This document shows positions 26,071 to 35,292 of a stretch of 64,000 nucleotides of DNA, piece by piece. Within the stretch, counting starts at the first letter, position 1, and every line of letters starts with the position of its first letter. A model generated the notes under the pieces. It ran no database searches. It was not told the origin of the DNA and saw nothing but the letters and a program-made list of their open reading frames with translations. Location: assembly GCF_002237595.1 (NCBI RefSeq), contig NZ_CP022529.1:5610001-5674000 (forward strand). Direction: 5' to 3'. Position numbers and translations under genes: made by a program. The stretch comes from Labrenzia sp. VG12. Its GTDB lineage: Bacteria; Pseudomonadota; Alphaproteobacteria; Rhizobiales; Stappiaceae.

Positions 26071-28011
26071 ATGATTTTGAAACGTTTCTTTCCTGTTCTT
26101 CTGTCGGCAGTCTTCTTGCTGTTTGCCGGTATCGCGGCTCAGGCGGATGAACGCATCCTGAAATACCTGTCTGATATCGAAGTTGGTGCCGACGGTACCC
26201 TGACCGTGACGGAGAGCATTACCGTCAGGGCCGAGTGGGACCAGATCGATCGAGGCATCTACCGAGACATTCCTTTGACCGCGCGCGCTGCCAATGGGCG
26301 TCACTACCGTGTCGGCTTCAAACTGCTTTCTGTCGAACTCGACGGACAACCCGCTCCCCATTTCATCCGGGACAACAACAAGGGCATTCGGATCTATATT
26401 GGCGATGAAAACAGGAATGTCCCGCAAGGTATTCACAGCTACAAGCTGACCTATGAGACCGACCGCCAGATCCGGTATTTCGACGAACATGACGAACTTT
26501 ACTGGAACGTCACAGGCAACGACTGGGATTTTCCGATCGATCAGGTGGTCGCCCGCGTCATCCTTCCGGAGGGCGTCAAGGCGACGGGCTGGACAGCCTT
26601 TACCGGGGAGTTCGGAGACACAGGTCAGAACTATACCGCGCGCACCAATGACAGTGGCACGGAGGTCCTGTTTACCACCTCGCAGACCCTGCAGGTCTTG
26701 GAGGGATTGTCCGTTGTTGTCACCATGCCTGTCGGGTCGGTGGCAAAACCGTCGCAGGAAGCATGGTTTCAGAGATTTCTGGCTGATTATCGTGCCGATC
26801 TGATCGGTGGTTTCGGTGTGTTGCTGGTGATCGCCTGGTATCTCCATGCCTGGCTGAAAGTGGGGCGCGATCCGGAGAAAGGCGTCATCTTCCCGCGCTT
26901 CACGCCGCCGGCAGACATCTCGCCGGCGCTTGCAAGATACATTGACCGGCGTGGGTTCGGAGACGGAGGCTGGGTGGCGCTGACCGCAGCCTGCCTCAGT
27001 CTGGCCGTCAAGAAGCGGCTCAACCTTGAAGAACAGGACGGCGACATGACCCTCTCGCTCGACGCCGAGGGGCGGGCGGGGCGCGCGCCGGGAGACGGGT
27101 TGCCAAAAGGTGAGGCGGCACTGGAGCGCTGGCTCGACAAACGAGGCAAACCGCTGACCCTGAACAAGGCCAACGGCCGCTCGGTGAAGAAGCTGGGAGA
27201 TGCTTTCACCAACGCGATTTCGGGCGAGAACCATAACGTCTTCTTCAAAAGCAACGGTCTTTATCTCGTTCCGGGTATTCTCGTAAGCCTGCTCACACTT
27301 GTTGTGCTGTTCTTCCTGGCGCCGCAATTCCCGAACGAACAGGAATTCATGATCCTGTTCCTGTTTCTCTCCGTCTTCGCGATCGTGTTTCCGGCTGCCT
27401 TCGGTCTTCTGCTGCTGCCGGTGAAAAATTTCGTGCTCCGCGTCGGCCTCGTGATGGGGATCATCGGGGTGGCCCTGTTCGGGGCAGCCCAGCTGGCTGG
27501 TCTTGCGACCGGCGGTCTGGAAACGCTTGTCGCTGTTCCGTTCGTTGTCGCCGCGCTGGCCTGGACCAATCTCTGCGCCATCGCCTTTATCGGTGCGCCA
27601 ACCTTGAGGGGGCGCCAGGTGCTCGACCAGATCGAGGGGCTGAAGCTCTACCTGTCCGTTGCAGAAAAGGACCGGCTCAACATGACAGGTGTTCCAGACA
27701 TGACCACCGTTCATTTCGAGGAGCTGCTTCCCTATGCCGTGGCACTGGATGTCGAAAAACCCTGGGCGACCACTTTCGAGCGCTGGCTGTCAACGGCGGC
27801 CGGAGCTGCGGCTGCGGCCAGCTATCATCCGAACTGGTATTCCGGCCGGTCCTTCGAGATACGCCATATTTCCAGCAGCGTCAGTCAGACGGCGAGTTCC
27901 ATGGCCGGGTCGTTCCAGTCATCCGTGCCGGCACCATCATCTTCATCCTCCGGCTCGTCGGGAGGGTCCTCCGGTGGCGGCGGCGGCGGCGGCGGTGGTG
28001 GCGGCTGGTAG
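26071..28011 (+). CDS. DUF2207 domain membrane protein
   Basis: A 646-residue membrane protein. A signal peptide (residues 1-25, ending AAQADE) leads into the exported beta-rich DUF2207 domain (about 26-230, with ITVRAEWDQIDRGIYRDIPL). A membrane helix around 250, a cytoplasmic stretch and further helices (about 395-510) follow. The extreme C-terminus is Ser-rich and ends in a long Gly run before a final GW. This tail with GG and aromatic end is common in DUF2207/TPM-type proteins. It is co-transcribed with LemA. Confidence 0.9.
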   Translation: MILKRFFPVLLSAVFLLFAGIAAQADERILKYLSDIEVGADGTLTVTESITVRAEWDQIDRGIYRDIPLTARAANGRHYRVGFKLLSVELDGQPAPHFIRDNNKGIRIYIGDENRNVPQGIHSYKLTYETDRQIRYFDEHDELYWNVTGNDWDFPIDQVVARVILPEGVKATGWTAFTGEFGDTGQNYTARTNDSGTEVLFTTSQTLQVLEGLSVVVTMPVGSVAKPSQEAWFQRFLADYRADLIGGFGVLLVIAWYLHAWLKVGRDPEKGVIFPRFTPPADISPALARYIDRRGFGDGGWVALTAACLSLAVKKRLNLEEQDGDMTLSLDAEGRAGRAPGDGLPKGEAALERWLDKRGKPLTLNKANGRSVKKLGDAFTNAISGENHNVFFKSNGLYLVPGILVSLLTLVVLFFLAPQFPNEQEFMILFLFLSVFAIVFPAAFGLLLLPVKNFVLRVGLVMGIIGVALFGAAQLAGLATGGLETLVAVPFVVAALAWTNLCAIAFIGAPTLRGRQVLDQIEGLKLYLSVAEKDRLNMTGVPDMTTVHFEELLPYAVALDVEKPWATTFERWLSTAAGAAAAASYHPNWYSGRSFEIRHISSSVSQTASSMAGSFQSSVPAPSSSSSGSSGGSSGGGGGGGGGGGW

Positions 28012-28043
28012 GAGCCTGCGACGCCTCAGGAACGGGGCGGCCT

Positions 28044-29624
28044 TCAGGCCGCGTCGGTCTTGGCGCCAAACGGCAGGCGACCATCTGCCTGTGCATCCAA
28101 AAGCCCGGACGCTTCCTCGGCGGAGACGGCTGCGGCGAACAGAAAGCCCTGGCCATAGTGGCAGCCATTCTGGTTGAGCGCGTCATGAACGTCGCTCTCC
28201 TCGACACCTTCGGCAACAGCGTCGATATCGAGGCCTTTCGACAGGACAAGAATCGCCTCGACGATGGCGGCGCATTGTTTGTCGCTGAGCATGCGTTCCG
28301 TGAAGGAACGATCGATCTTGACCTTCTTGATCGGGAAGTCGCGCAGGTAACTGAGGCTGGAATGCCCTGCGCCGAAGTCATCGAGGGCAATGGAGATGCC
28401 CAGGTCGGTCAGCTCGGCCAGGATGCGCTTGGCTGAATCCGGGTTCTTGACCAGCGAGGTTTCCGTGATTTCCAGAACCAGGCGCTGCGGCGGGAAACCG
28501 TGCGCATTCAGGATGGCGCTGATCTGTTCCGGCAGGCCATTGTCCTGAAGCTGCACGGGCGACAGGTTGAAGGACAGGTAGAGGTCCTCCGGCCAGGTGC
28601 GCGCGACCTTGCAGGCATCGGCCAGCAGATGCTGGGTAAGTTCGGAAATGATGCCGCAGTCTTCGGCAATCGGGATGAACTGCAGGGGCGGTACGGCGCC
28701 GAAGTCGGTATCCGTCCAGCGGGCCAGTGCTTCAAATCCGGCGATCTTGCCGGTGTCGAGGTCCAGGATCGGCTGATAATAGGCCTTGACTTCCTGCTCT
28801 GATATGGCACGGCGCAGGCGCTGTTCCAGCAGCGTTCGGTGCAGGATCGAGGCATCCATGTCGACTTCAAAAAACCGGTAGGTCGACCGGCCGGAAGACT
28901 TGGCCCGGTAAAGGGCGATATCGGCTCTGCGCAGCAGTTCGGTGATTGCGTGGCCGTCATGCGGGTACATGGCAATGCCGATGCCCGAACCGATCGAAAT
29001 CTGCCGGTCGCCGAATTCGAACCGGTCATTGATCCGCGTCAGCAGGCGGCGGGCAAAGCCGCCGGCTTCCGACTTGTCCTTGAAGACCGGCGACACAATC
29101 GCGAATTCGTCGCCGCCGAGGCGGGCGACGATCCCTTCCTTGCCGAGTGTCTCCGCCAGGCGGTCTGCGAAACTGCGCAGCAGATTGTCGCCGAAGGCAT
29201 GGCCATAAACGTCGTTGATCGGTTTGAAGCCATCAAGGTCGAGCATCATGACAGCGCGGAAGTGATCCGGTTTGACATCCCGGATGAGATCGGAAAATGC
29301 CTCAAGCAGCCGTCTGCGGTTGGGCAGGCCGGTCAGGGCATCATGCTGCGCGAGCGCCAGGGCTTCGGTGTGCGCCGACGAGCGGACTTTCAGCTCCTTG
29401 CGCAGGCGCTTGGTCGCCCAGGTGCCATAGGCCAGGCTGAAGGCCGCAAGACCCAGCAGCACGCTGGTCAGAATGTCATAGGCGTGATGGGAATGGTCCG
29501 CCCCATAGGACGGGAACACGACCGGAAACAACTGGAGGGAGGCAAAACTGACAAGTACTATTGCAAGAAGTGCAACTATAGATCGTGTCAAAAGACGGTT
29601 GTTTGCAACTTCCCGGTTAATCAC
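28044..29624 (-). CDS. Membrane-bound GGDEF-EAL protein (cyclic di-GMP turnover)
   Basis: A 526-residue signalling protein. Two N-terminal membrane helices (about 14-35 and 48-68) are followed by a GGDEF domain (about 90-250) with an intact RLGGDEFAIV signature, and an EAL domain (about 265-515) with FEALARW, LDDFGAGHSSLSYLRDFP and EGVEESD. Both catalytic motifs look complete. No RxxD inhibitory site is seen at the usual place before GGDEF. It is a single leftward gene between the DUF2207 gene and glyS. Whether it makes or breaks cyclic di-GMP in vivo cannot be told. Confidence 0.93.
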   Translation of the reverse strand: MINREVANNRLLTRSIVALLAIVLVSFASLQLFPVVFPSYGADHSHHAYDILTSVLLGLAAFSLAYGTWATKRLRKELKVRSSAHTEALALAQHDALTGLPNRRRLLEAFSDLIRDVKPDHFRAVMMLDLDGFKPINDVYGHAFGDNLLRSFADRLAETLGKEGIVARLGGDEFAIVSPVFKDKSEAGGFARRLLTRINDRFEFGDRQISIGSGIGIAMYPHDGHAITELLRRADIALYRAKSSGRSTYRFFEVDMDASILHRTLLEQRLRRAISEQEVKAYYQPILDLDTGKIAGFEALARWTDTDFGAVPPLQFIPIAEDCGIISELTQHLLADACKVARTWPEDLYLSFNLSPVQLQDNGLPEQISAILNAHGFPPQRLVLEITETSLVKNPDSAKRILAELTDLGISIALDDFGAGHSSLSYLRDFPIKKVKIDRSFTERMLSDKQCAAIVEAILVLSKGLDIDAVAEGVEESDVHDALNQNGCHYGQGFLFAAAVSAEEASGLLDAQADGRLPFGAKTDAA

Positions 29625-29672
29625 GCGGCCAGTCCCACTGAATTTTACTCATTTCTGGTCAAGGAGTTTCCC

Positions 29673-29708
29673 ATGGATTTCTTGAAGAAGAGTGAAACTG
29701 TTGGTTAA
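29673..29708 (+). CDS. 11-residue leader ORF upstream of glyS
   Basis: ATG GAT TTC ... GGT TAA encodes MDFLKKSETVG. An exact AAGGAG lies six bases before the ATG, the best ribosome binding site in the region. It ends 139 bases before glyS and just before a potential three-way-junction RNA. Only one Gly codon occurs, the last before the stop. It may be a regulatory leader peptide or a small protein remnant; the size makes chance occurrence possible. Confidence 0.35.
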   Translation: MDFLKKSETVG

Positions 29709-29710
29709 AC

Positions 29711-29792
29711 CGGTTACGAACACCCTGAAAAAACTGCGTATATGAGCGGGTGTCGATAGGGGGGTGACAAGTCGCCGCCGACTTGGTAACCG
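29711..29792 (+). promoter_or_regulatory. Candidate structured RNA element in the glyS leader
   Basis: Three helices can form a three-way junction. The outer stem pairs 29711-29717 with 29786-29792 (CGGTTAC / GTAACCG). One arm pairs 29720-29725 with 29748-29753 (ACACCC / GGGTGT). The second arm pairs 29768-29774 with 29779-29785 (CAAGTCG / CGACTTG) with a CCGC loop. The joining strand holds six consecutive G. CACCC at 29721-29725 can instead pair with GGGTG at 29762-29766, giving an alternative fold. I recognise no known riboswitch class. Confidence 0.4.
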
Positions 29793-29847
29793 ACGCGCAT
29801 TCCCATTGGGAGACGCCCGTCCCACCAAGGCCAAAGGTCAATTATTC

Positions 29848-31935
29848 ATGCCAGATCTTCTGCTTGAGCTGTTCAGCGAAGAAATTCCGGCCCGCATGCA
29901 GCGCAAGGCGGCCGAGGACCTGAAAACGCTTGTCACCAACGCATTGGTGGATGCCGGCTTGCCATATGAGGGCGCGAAAGCCTTTTCGACCCCGCGCCGG
30001 CTGGCGCTGCACGTCGCCGGTGTGCCGGCTGGTTCGGCAGCGACACGTGAAGAGCGCAAGGGACCGCGTGTCGGCGCCCCGGAGAAGGCCGTTGAAGGCT
30101 TTCTGCGCGGCGCCGGGCTTGCCTCGATCGACGATGCAGAAATCCAGAGCGACCCCAAGAAGGGTGACTTCTACGTCGCCGTGATCGAAAAGCCGGGCCG
30201 GACCGCCATCGATATCATTGCGGATTTCATGCCGGGCATCCTGCGCGGGTTTCCCTGGCCGAAATCCATGCGCTGGGGCACCACCAGCACCCGCTGGGTC
30301 CGCCCGCTGCATTCGATTGTTGCCAGCTTCGGCCCGGAGACCGAAGAGCCGGATGTGGTGCCGTTCGAATTTGACGGCATCCGGTCCGGCAAGACCACGC
30401 GCGGTCACCGGTTCCTGGCCGACAAGGCCTTTGATGTGCGCCGCTTTGATGATTACGCCATGGGGCTTGAAAAGCACAAGGTCGTCCTGGACGCTGACCG
30501 GCGCAAGGAGATCATCCTGAACGATGCCAAGGACCAGGCGCTGGCGCTCGGTCTGGAACTGGTCGAGGATCCCGGTCTTCTGGAAGAAGTCGCCGGTCTC
30601 GTGGAATGGCCGGTCGTGCTGACGGGAAGCTTCGACGAGGACTTCCTGACCATCCCGGATGAGTGCATCCAGCTGACCATCAAGGTCAACCAGAAGTGCT
30701 TTGTCCTGAAAGACCCGAAGACAGGCCGTCTCGCCAATCGTTTTGTGCTGATCTCCAACATCGTCGCGGACGACGGCGGCAAACTGATCGTTGCCGGCAA
30801 CGAGAAGGTCATTCGCGCGCGCCTTGCCGATGCCCGCTTCTTCTGGGACACGGATCTGAAGACGAGGCTCAGCGACAATCTGCCGAAACTGGACGAGGTC
30901 AAGTTCCACGAAAAGCTCGGCAGCGTCGGCGAACGCGTCAAACGTCTGATCGCGCTTTCGGCCGAACTGGCGCCGATCGTGGGTGCTGACCAGGCGAAGG
31001 CCGAACGCGCCGCGGAGCTCGCCAAGGCTGACCTCGTGTCGCAGATGGTGTTCGAATTCCCGGAACTGCAGGGCCTGATGGGCCGCTACTATGCGGACGC
31101 CCAGGGCGAGGATGCGTCCGTCGCGACCGCCATCGAGGAGCATTACAAGCCGCAGGGGCCGAGCGACAGCGTGCCGACCGATCCGGTCGCGATTGCCGTT
31201 GCACTGGCTGAAAAGCTGGATCTTCTGACCGGCTTCTGGGCCATCGACGAAAAGCCAACGGGCTCCAAGGATCCTTACGCCCTGCGCCGTGCTGCCCTGG
31301 GTGTGATCCGGATCGTTCTGGAAAATGGTCTCCGGATCCGGCTGGACAAAGCCCTGCGCTCCGCGCTTACGCTTCAAAAGGCCGATGTGAGCGACCCGGC
31401 TGGGGTCATCGGAGATCTTCTGTCGTTCCTCGGTGACCGCCTGAAGGTGCATCTGAAGGACGAAGGGGCTCGTCACGACCTCATCGATGCCGTCTTTGCA
31501 CTGGAAGGTCAGGACGACCTCCTGATGGTCGTCAAACGGGTCGAGGCGCTCGGCACGTTCATTTCGTCCGACGATGGCATCAACCTGCTGGCCGGCTACA
31601 AGCGTTCGGTCAACATCCTGAAGGCGGAAGAGAAGAAGGACGGCGCACCGATCACGGGCAAGCCGCATGCGGACCATCTGCAGGAGCAGGCCGAGATTGA
31701 TCTGGCCGCGGCCATCGACGCAGCGCGCGCCGAGGCAGCCGGGGCGGTGGGGCAGGAGAATTTCGAAGGCGCGATGGAAGCCCTGTCGAAACTGCGCGCG
31801 CCTGTCGACAGGTTCTTCGTCGACATTCTGGTGAATGCCGATGATCCGGCCCTTCGCAGGAACCGCCTGCAGCTGTTGGCCGAAATCCGCGATGCGACCC
31901 ATGTGGTGGCGGATTTCTCCAAGGTTGCCGGATGA
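29848..31935 (+). CDS. glyS: Glycyl-tRNA synthetase beta subunit
   Basis: A 695-residue subunit that binds tRNA-Gly and is required with GlyQ for charging. Typical segments are MPDLLLELFSEEIPARMQ, WPKSMRWGTTSTRWVRPLHS, FLTIPDECIQLTIKVNQKCF and ELQGLMGRYYADAQGED, plus an anticodon-binding C-terminal domain ending in LLAEIRDATHVVADFSKVAG. Length is normal. The ATG at 29848 fits the family N-terminus; earlier in-frame codons overlap the structured leader region. Transcription likely starts upstream of 29673. Confidence 0.96.
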   Translation: MPDLLLELFSEEIPARMQRKAAEDLKTLVTNALVDAGLPYEGAKAFSTPRRLALHVAGVPAGSAATREERKGPRVGAPEKAVEGFLRGAGLASIDDAEIQSDPKKGDFYVAVIEKPGRTAIDIIADFMPGILRGFPWPKSMRWGTTSTRWVRPLHSIVASFGPETEEPDVVPFEFDGIRSGKTTRGHRFLADKAFDVRRFDDYAMGLEKHKVVLDADRRKEIILNDAKDQALALGLELVEDPGLLEEVAGLVEWPVVLTGSFDEDFLTIPDECIQLTIKVNQKCFVLKDPKTGRLANRFVLISNIVADDGGKLIVAGNEKVIRARLADARFFWDTDLKTRLSDNLPKLDEVKFHEKLGSVGERVKRLIALSAELAPIVGADQAKAERAAELAKADLVSQMVFEFPELQGLMGRYYADAQGEDASVATAIEEHYKPQGPSDSVPTDPVAIAVALAEKLDLLTGFWAIDEKPTGSKDPYALRRAALGVIRIVLENGLRIRLDKALRSALTLQKADVSDPAGVIGDLLSFLGDRLKVHLKDEGARHDLIDAVFALEGQDDLLMVVKRVEALGTFISSDDGINLLAGYKRSVNILKAEEKKDGAPITGKPHADHLQEQAEIDLAAAIDAARAEAAGAVGQENFEGAMEALSKLRAPVDRFFVDILVNADDPALRRNRLQLLAEIRDATHVVADFSKVAG

Positions 31936-32007
31936 GCCTGCGGCACAGTTTGGTTTCGTGACAACTTGCTGTATTTTCAGGCGAGTGAAACGTGAAAGGT
32001 TGAAAAC

Positions 32008-32184
32008 GTGGACCACAAGTCGGAAGATCAGCGGGCACAAATGAAGCAGACGGAAGATGCCGCTGGCCCTACCGACGAGCAATCGCCCGCAGGCGCGGTA
32101 CTGAAGCCCGGGCGCAGCATTCGCGAGATGGTCATCGACAACAACACACGGTTCGCCGCGACCATGAAATCGCTCGGAGAATGA
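32008..32184 (+). CDS. Putative antitoxin of the Doc-type toxin (58 residues)
   Basis: A small ORF starting at GTG 32008, with AAAGG about eight bases upstream. It ends at TGA 32182-32184 and overlaps the toxin start in ATGA. The product is charged and largely unstructured at first, then has a helical C-terminus (SIREMVIDNNTRFAATMKSL). It has no recognisable Phd-type DNA-binding domain. Position, size and translational coupling identify it as the likely antitoxin. An inner ATG at 32041 would shorten it by eleven residues. Confidence 0.6.
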   Translation: MDHKSEDQRAQMKQTEDAAGPTDEQSPAGAVLKPGRSIREMVIDNNTRFAATMKSLGE

Positions 32185-32585
32185 CACCGGCCTCTGAGCC
32201 CTATTGGCTTTCTTTCGACCAGGTCAACGAGATGATTGACGTTGTCGCGGAACTTTATCCGCGTCATCGCGTTGAACTTGTCCGTCCGAACGACATGATG
32301 GCGGCGCTCGAGCGTCCGGTTAATCGCTACCATTATGGCGGCGAGACCGACGTTTTTCTGTTGGCCTGCGAACTGATTTACGGCGTTGGAAAGGCCCACG
32401 CCATGGTGGATGGCAACAAGCGGATTGCCTTCATGTCCGCTCTGATTTTTCTTGAGTTGAATGGCATTCGTCTCAACGAGCCGGCTGACGAATTTTTCGC
32501 CGTCTACATCAAGGCCCAGATGGCTGACCGCATCAATATCGAGATGCTCTCGACCGTCTTTCGCGCGTTTTCGGAACGCATCTGA
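32181..32585 (+). CDS. doc: Death-on-curing (Doc/Fic) family toxin
   Basis: A 134-residue Fic-fold protein of the Doc type. Doc of phage P1 phosphorylates elongation factor Tu. The catalytic motif is present as H73-A-M-V-D-G-N-K-R81, close to the Doc consensus HxFx(D/N)xNKR, with Met where Phe is usual. Flanking helices (ETDVFLLACELIYGVGKA and MSALIFLELNG) match the family. The gene overlaps the small upstream ORF by four bases, the usual arrangement for type II toxin-antitoxin operons. Confidence 0.87.
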   Translation: MTPASEPYWLSFDQVNEMIDVVAELYPRHRVELVRPNDMMAALERPVNRYHYGGETDVFLLACELIYGVGKAHAMVDGNKRIAFMSALIFLELNGIRLNEPADEFFAVYIKAQMADRINIEMLSTVFRAFSERI

Positions 32586-32660
32586 GTGTTTGATCCACTA
32601 TCGCTTGCGATGGCGGATCAAATTCTTTGCACTGGTTGATGCTTCGGCTGTGAGAAGCGA

Positions 32661-33896
32661 CTACTCCGCTGCTTCCTGGGCCAGCCGCGGGACCGGCTTT
32701 TCCTGGATCGGCCAGTGGATGACGGCCGCGGCGATGCCCAGAACGATGCCGCACCACCAGATCGGATCGTAGGAACCGGTCTCGTCATAGAGTTTGCCGC
32801 CCAGCCAGACGCCCAGAAACGCACCGACCTGGTGAGACAGGAACACGAAGCCGAAGAGCGTTGCCATGTAACGCGGACCGAACATGACGGCGACCAGGCC
32901 GGAGGTCGGCGGAACGGTCGACAGCCACAACAGCCCCATGACGCCGGAGAAGATCAGCACCGAGGCCGGGGTGATCGGCAACATGATGAAGGTGAAGATG
33001 GCGATCGAGCGGCCGAGATAGATCAGCGACAGAAAGATCGGCTTGGAATAGCGCCCGCCAATGTAACCGGCGGCGAGCGACCCGGCGACATTGCAAAGAC
33101 CAATGATTGCGATGGCCCAGCCACCAAGGCCCGGGTCGAGGCCGACATCGGCAATGAAGGGCGGCAGGTGCACCGTGATGAAGGCGACGTGAAACCCGCA
33201 TACGAAGAAGCCGAGCGTCAGCAGCAGGAACCCGCGGGTGCCGAAGGCTTCGGCCATCGCCGCCTTGAGGTTCTGGTCCGAAGCGGTGCCAGCCGCGACC
33301 GGTGCATCCGACTTTCCGCGCAATGCAATTGCCAGCAACGGGATCGTCGCGATCAGTCCGGCAAACACAATCAACGTGTCCTGCCAGCCGATATGTTCGA
33401 TCAACGTGGCCCCGAGCGGCGCGAACAGGAACTGTCCGAGAGAGCCGGACGCCGTGCCGATGCCGAAGGCCAGGGAGCGCTGCGCCGGAGTGACCGTACG
33501 CCCGAAGGCCGCCAGAACCAGCGAAAACGAAGAAAACGCAATGCCAAGGCCGATCAGAATGCCGGCTGAGACATGGAGGGCGACGGCGCTCTGGGCGTCT
33601 ATCATCAGCAGCAGACCGATGGCGTAAAGCACCGTGCCGAGGGTCATTGCCTTCCAGGTGCCGTACCGGTCTGCCATCATCCCGGCAAGGGGTTGGCCGA
33701 AGCCCCACATCAGGTTCTGAATGGCGATCGCCAGCGCAAACAGTTCACGGCTCCAGTCACGCGCCTCGGTCATGGGCTGAAAGAACAGTCCCATGGCGGA
33801 TCGCGGCCCGAAGGAGATCAGGGCGATCAGGCAGCCGCAGATAATGATCAGCGGAATGTTCGGTCCGGTCCGCCCGGCGTCAGAGGCAGTGGTCAT
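32661..33896 (-). CDS. Major facilitator superfamily transporter
   Basis: A 411-residue inner-membrane transporter with twelve predicted helices. The cytoplasmic loop 2-3 motif is seen as GQPLAGMMADRYGTWKAMTLG, and the second-half equivalent as GSLAAGYIGGRYSKPIFLSL. It looks like an oxalate/formate- or NarK-like MFS permease of the MCT type, but the substrate cannot be assigned. It is a single leftward gene. Its 3' end approaches the toxin gene's 3' end in a convergent layout with no clear terminator. Confidence 0.88.
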   Translation of the reverse strand: MTTASDAGRTGPNIPLIIICGCLIALISFGPRSAMGLFFQPMTEARDWSRELFALAIAIQNLMWGFGQPLAGMMADRYGTWKAMTLGTVLYAIGLLLMIDAQSAVALHVSAGILIGLGIAFSSFSLVLAAFGRTVTPAQRSLAFGIGTASGSLGQFLFAPLGATLIEHIGWQDTLIVFAGLIATIPLLAIALRGKSDAPVAAGTASDQNLKAAMAEAFGTRGFLLLTLGFFVCGFHVAFITVHLPPFIADVGLDPGLGGWAIAIIGLCNVAGSLAAGYIGGRYSKPIFLSLIYLGRSIAIFTFIMLPITPASVLIFSGVMGLLWLSTVPPTSGLVAVMFGPRYMATLFGFVFLSHQVGAFLGVWLGGKLYDETGSYDPIWWCGIVLGIAAAVIHWPIQEKPVPRLAQEAAE

Positions 33897-34164
33897 CGGC
33901 AGATATCCATCGTGAAATTGCGATCAGACTAGGCTGAAACCGGTCTTCCGGGAAATGCGTATTTTTGATGAGTGGATAAGCGTTCCTGATGGAATGCCAT
34001 CCGTTCAATAAACGCCTCGTGCCGGACAGGTTGATCTGAGTTGCAGAATTGCAGTGATGCACGCCCATCGGTTGATATGTCCCGGGAATTGGCGGAAGCT
34101 GGAACCTGGGAGCCTGCAGCATTGCCGACCTATGGCGGGCGACAGGGCAGCGATGGGGGAGACA

Positions 34165-35292
34165 ATGAGAAAAAAGGACGACAAGACCGGGGGCTGTGAC
34201 GAAGGCCAGCTGATCACGAATGAGGCCGATCCTTATCTGGTCGGCAAAGTGACGGATGCCGCAAGAGTGCGGCTGGCACAGGCACGGGCTGCTCTGGCGG
34301 CCGCAACGGAGGCTCTTGCCAGCGGCGACCTTGTCACCGCCAGGGCGCTGCTGGAAGAGGCAAGGTCCCTTGCGGACCTGCGGGCGGATATCCCGGACTA
34401 TCTCCAGCCGGAACTGGCCGAGGAACTGTCGGTTCTGCTCGGTTCCGCGGATGCCATTCTCTCGGCGCGCGACGCGCTGGTGTCCATGTTGTCGCCCGAT
34501 TACCTGCTGAAGCTGAACAAGAAGCTGCTGAAGGAAAATTTCGTGTTCCAGAAAGGCGGCAGCTTCCAGGGCAGCAAGGCCCAAAAGGATACCTACAACA
34601 CACCCTATGCCATCAACTGGTACTTCTGGGTGGACAAGAAGCTGACTTGCAAGAAGCTCTGCATGGTGTCCGTCTTCTGCTTCTACAAGAAGAACGACAA
34701 GGGGGAATACACCAAGCTGGTGACGCCCGCCGTCGACGGATTCAAGAAGGAGTATATCAAGGACAACACGGGTTTTACGCGAGACGTCGGCGACGGGGAC
34801 AAGAAGGACGGTCAGAAAAAGAAGAAGCCTTTCAACACGTTGCCGCATGGCGGTAAGGATCTTGGCGGATTTGCGGTCGACACGCCGTTCTATCATCCCA
34901 GAAAGTCTGGCAACCCGGCCATCAAATGCCCTTGCTATCACGCGCAAAAGGCCATCGACGACAAGGGCAATGCCAAGAAGGGGGGGCGACATGTCGGGTC
35001 CTTCGATACGCCCGCCGCCAAGACGATGGACGTGCACGAGTATTTCGAAACAGCGGTTCTGTGTCTCGACAAGAAACCTTACGTTGTCCTGAATTCGATG
35101 AAATGGCGGCTCGCGGAAAACGGGGTCGAAATTCTCAACAAGCACGGCAAGCCGCTTGAAAAGGGCCAGAGCATGGATCTCGGCGACGCCAGTCCCGCCT
35201 TCAAGCTGACCTTGCTGGACTGGATTGCCAGGGCGAAGAAGGAGCACGGTATCGATGAAATCGAATGTGAGGACGCCGCAAAGAAAGACTGA
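34165..35292 (+). CDS. Unrecognised Lys- and Cys-rich protein (375 residues)
   Basis: I do not recognise this protein. Residues about 25-110 are Ala/Leu-rich helices (ARVRLAQARAALAAATEALA), possibly a helical hairpin. The rest is Lys-rich with aromatic patches and several Cys, for example KKLTCKKLCMVSVFCFYKK and AIKCPCYHAQKA, plus a block of Lys at DGDKKDGQKKKKPF. No signal peptide or membrane helix. The ATG at 34165 has GGGGGAG just upstream; an ATG 111 bases earlier is in frame but less likely. Composition differs from the neighbours, so it may be horizontally acquired. Confidence 0.65.
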   Translation: MRKKDDKTGGCDEGQLITNEADPYLVGKVTDAARVRLAQARAALAAATEALASGDLVTARALLEEARSLADLRADIPDYLQPELAEELSVLLGSADAILSARDALVSMLSPDYLLKLNKKLLKENFVFQKGGSFQGSKAQKDTYNTPYAINWYFWVDKKLTCKKLCMVSVFCFYKKNDKGEYTKLVTPAVDGFKKEYIKDNTGFTRDVGDGDKKDGQKKKKPFNTLPHGGKDLGGFAVDTPFYHPRKSGNPAIKCPCYHAQKAIDDKGNAKKGGRHVGSFDTPAAKTMDVHEYFETAVLCLDKKPYVVLNSMKWRLAENGVEILNKHGKPLEKGQSMDLGDASPAFKLTLLDWIARAKKEHGIDEIECEDAAKKD

